Source: Acholeplasmataceae bacterium UBA6235
GTDB lineage: Bacteria > Bacillota_I > Bacilli_A > Acholeplasmatales > UBA5453
Assembly: GCA_002441525.1 (NCBI GenBank)
Contig: DJWH01000090.1
Span: forward strand, 1-12,811
Length of the DNA stretch: 12,811 nucleotides
Reading direction: 5' to 3'
Below the pieces are notes generated by a model. That model was not told the origin of the DNA. It did no database searches and saw only the letters and a list, made by a program, of their open reading frames with translations. Below are positions 12,318 through 12,811 of this stretch, in pieces; position 1 is the first letter of the stretch, and the number at the start of each line of letters is the position of its first letter. The position numbers and the translations under genes were made by a program.

Positions 12318-12811
12318 GATATCACCCATTTCTTAAAGTTGATAATGGCATCTCTGATTTCAGTTGGATCCGGAACCATCCCGCCAGTACGCCCATAAAA
12401 GGCAATCTCATGTCTTCCCTTATTCGCGATTTCAACGTCATCTAGCATTTGTCCTAAAGACATTTCAGTGACTAAAATACCTTTGCAGGACTCAGGAATT
12501 TGGTCAAATGCTTTTTTAGGAAATGGCCAAACGGTAATTGGACGAATCATTCCGACATTAATACCCACTTCCTTGAGCATTTCAATCGAGCTTCTCGCAA
12601 TTCTCGCAACCGATCCATAAGCTACTATTACATAGTCAGGATTCTCCATATTAAACATTTCGACTTTCACTTCGTTTTGTCTGATGGCATCATACTTCGC
12701 TTTTAAGTTTAAATTGTGTTCTTCTAATCTTGGTGCGTCTAAATATAACGAATTGACAATGTTTCTACCTGGATGATGTTCTGTGCCAATGGTTGCCCAT
12801 GATTTTTCAGG
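12314..12811 (-). CDS. vorB: 2-oxoacid:ferredoxin oxidoreductase, alpha subunit (C-terminal part; gene runs off the window)
   Basis: The last 165 residues are in the window, open to base 12811 in frame with no stop. The segment TIGTEHHPGRN and KYDAIRQNEV is followed by VIVAYGSVARIARSSIEMLKEVGINVGMIRPITVWPFP and TEMSLGQMLDDVEIA. These are the C-terminal domain features of VorB/KorA-type alpha subunits. The order alpha-beta-gamma and the separate short gamma chain fit the VorBAC/KorABC layout; a small ferredoxin-like delta subunit, if present, should lie upstream outside the window. The symbol vorB is the usual database name for this type and does not prove 2-oxoisovalerate as substrate. The GTG at 12670 is an internal Val codon, not a start. 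Confidence 0.88.
   Translation of the reverse strand, partial: PEKSWATIGTEHHPGRNIVNSLYLDAPRLEEHNLNLKAKYDAIRQNEVKVEMFNMENPDYVIVAYGSVARIARSSIEMLKEVGINVGMIRPITVWPFPKKAFDQIPESCKGILVTEMSLGQMLDDVEIANKGRHEIAFYGRTGGMVPDPTEIRDAIINFKKWVIS

Noticed and set aside
12500-12706. Plus-strand open frame opposite the alpha subunit
   Set aside because: Antisense of a strongly conserved domain; no translation signals.

Overview
The window looks like a chromosomal segment of a low-GC Bacillota-type bacterium. It has strong AGGAGG-type ribosome binding sites, short intrinsic terminators with U-tracts, sigma-A promoters, and a CIRCE heat-shock operator. TGA is a real stop codon here (the PadR gene and the oxidoreductase alpha gene both end in TGA, and Trp is TGG), so this is not a Mycoplasma/Spiroplasma-type code. 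The gene mix (PadR/HAAS pair, lone Hsp20, lipoprotein glycosidase, ferredoxin-linked 2-oxoacid oxidoreductase) would suit an Acholeplasma-like or Izemoplasma-like lineage or an anaerobic Bacilli/Clostridia relative. That placement is an inference from style, not a match. No mobile element, phage gene, CRISPR array, rRNA or tRNA was seen, and no gene-free stretch exceeds about 190 bases.

Plus-strand half (1-4555). A PadR repressor and a HAAS-domain multi-spanning membrane protein form a two-gene operon. Its promoter is covered by two near-identical copies of a dyad, which looks autoregulatory. Next comes a three-gene operon with overlapping genes: a stand-alone cobalamin-binding protein of the CarH/LitR photosensor type but lacking a DNA-binding domain, an FtsX-like ABC permease, and a LolD/MacB-type ATPase. 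A monocistronic hsp20 follows, with a consensus promoter embedded in CIRCE and a hairpin at the very 5' end of its message.

Minus-strand half (12811-4594). Reading in transcription order: a 2-oxoacid:ferredoxin oxidoreductase operon (alpha, truncated by the window edge; beta; gamma), then a GH30 lipoprotein glycosidase overlapping a Nudix hydrolase, then a two-gene ABC-2 exporter (ATPase and permease), then an RhlE-type DEAD-box helicase, and finally a membrane-anchored GLUG-repeat protein that converges on hsp20.

The points most worth a second look are: the coupling of a HTH-less B12 sensor to an ABC transporter; the five internal two-helix repeats of the HAAS protein; an intrinsic terminator sitting immediately upstream of the helicase start codon (possible attenuator); and an almost identical terminator, including stop-codon context, duplicated on both sides of the GLUG gene.
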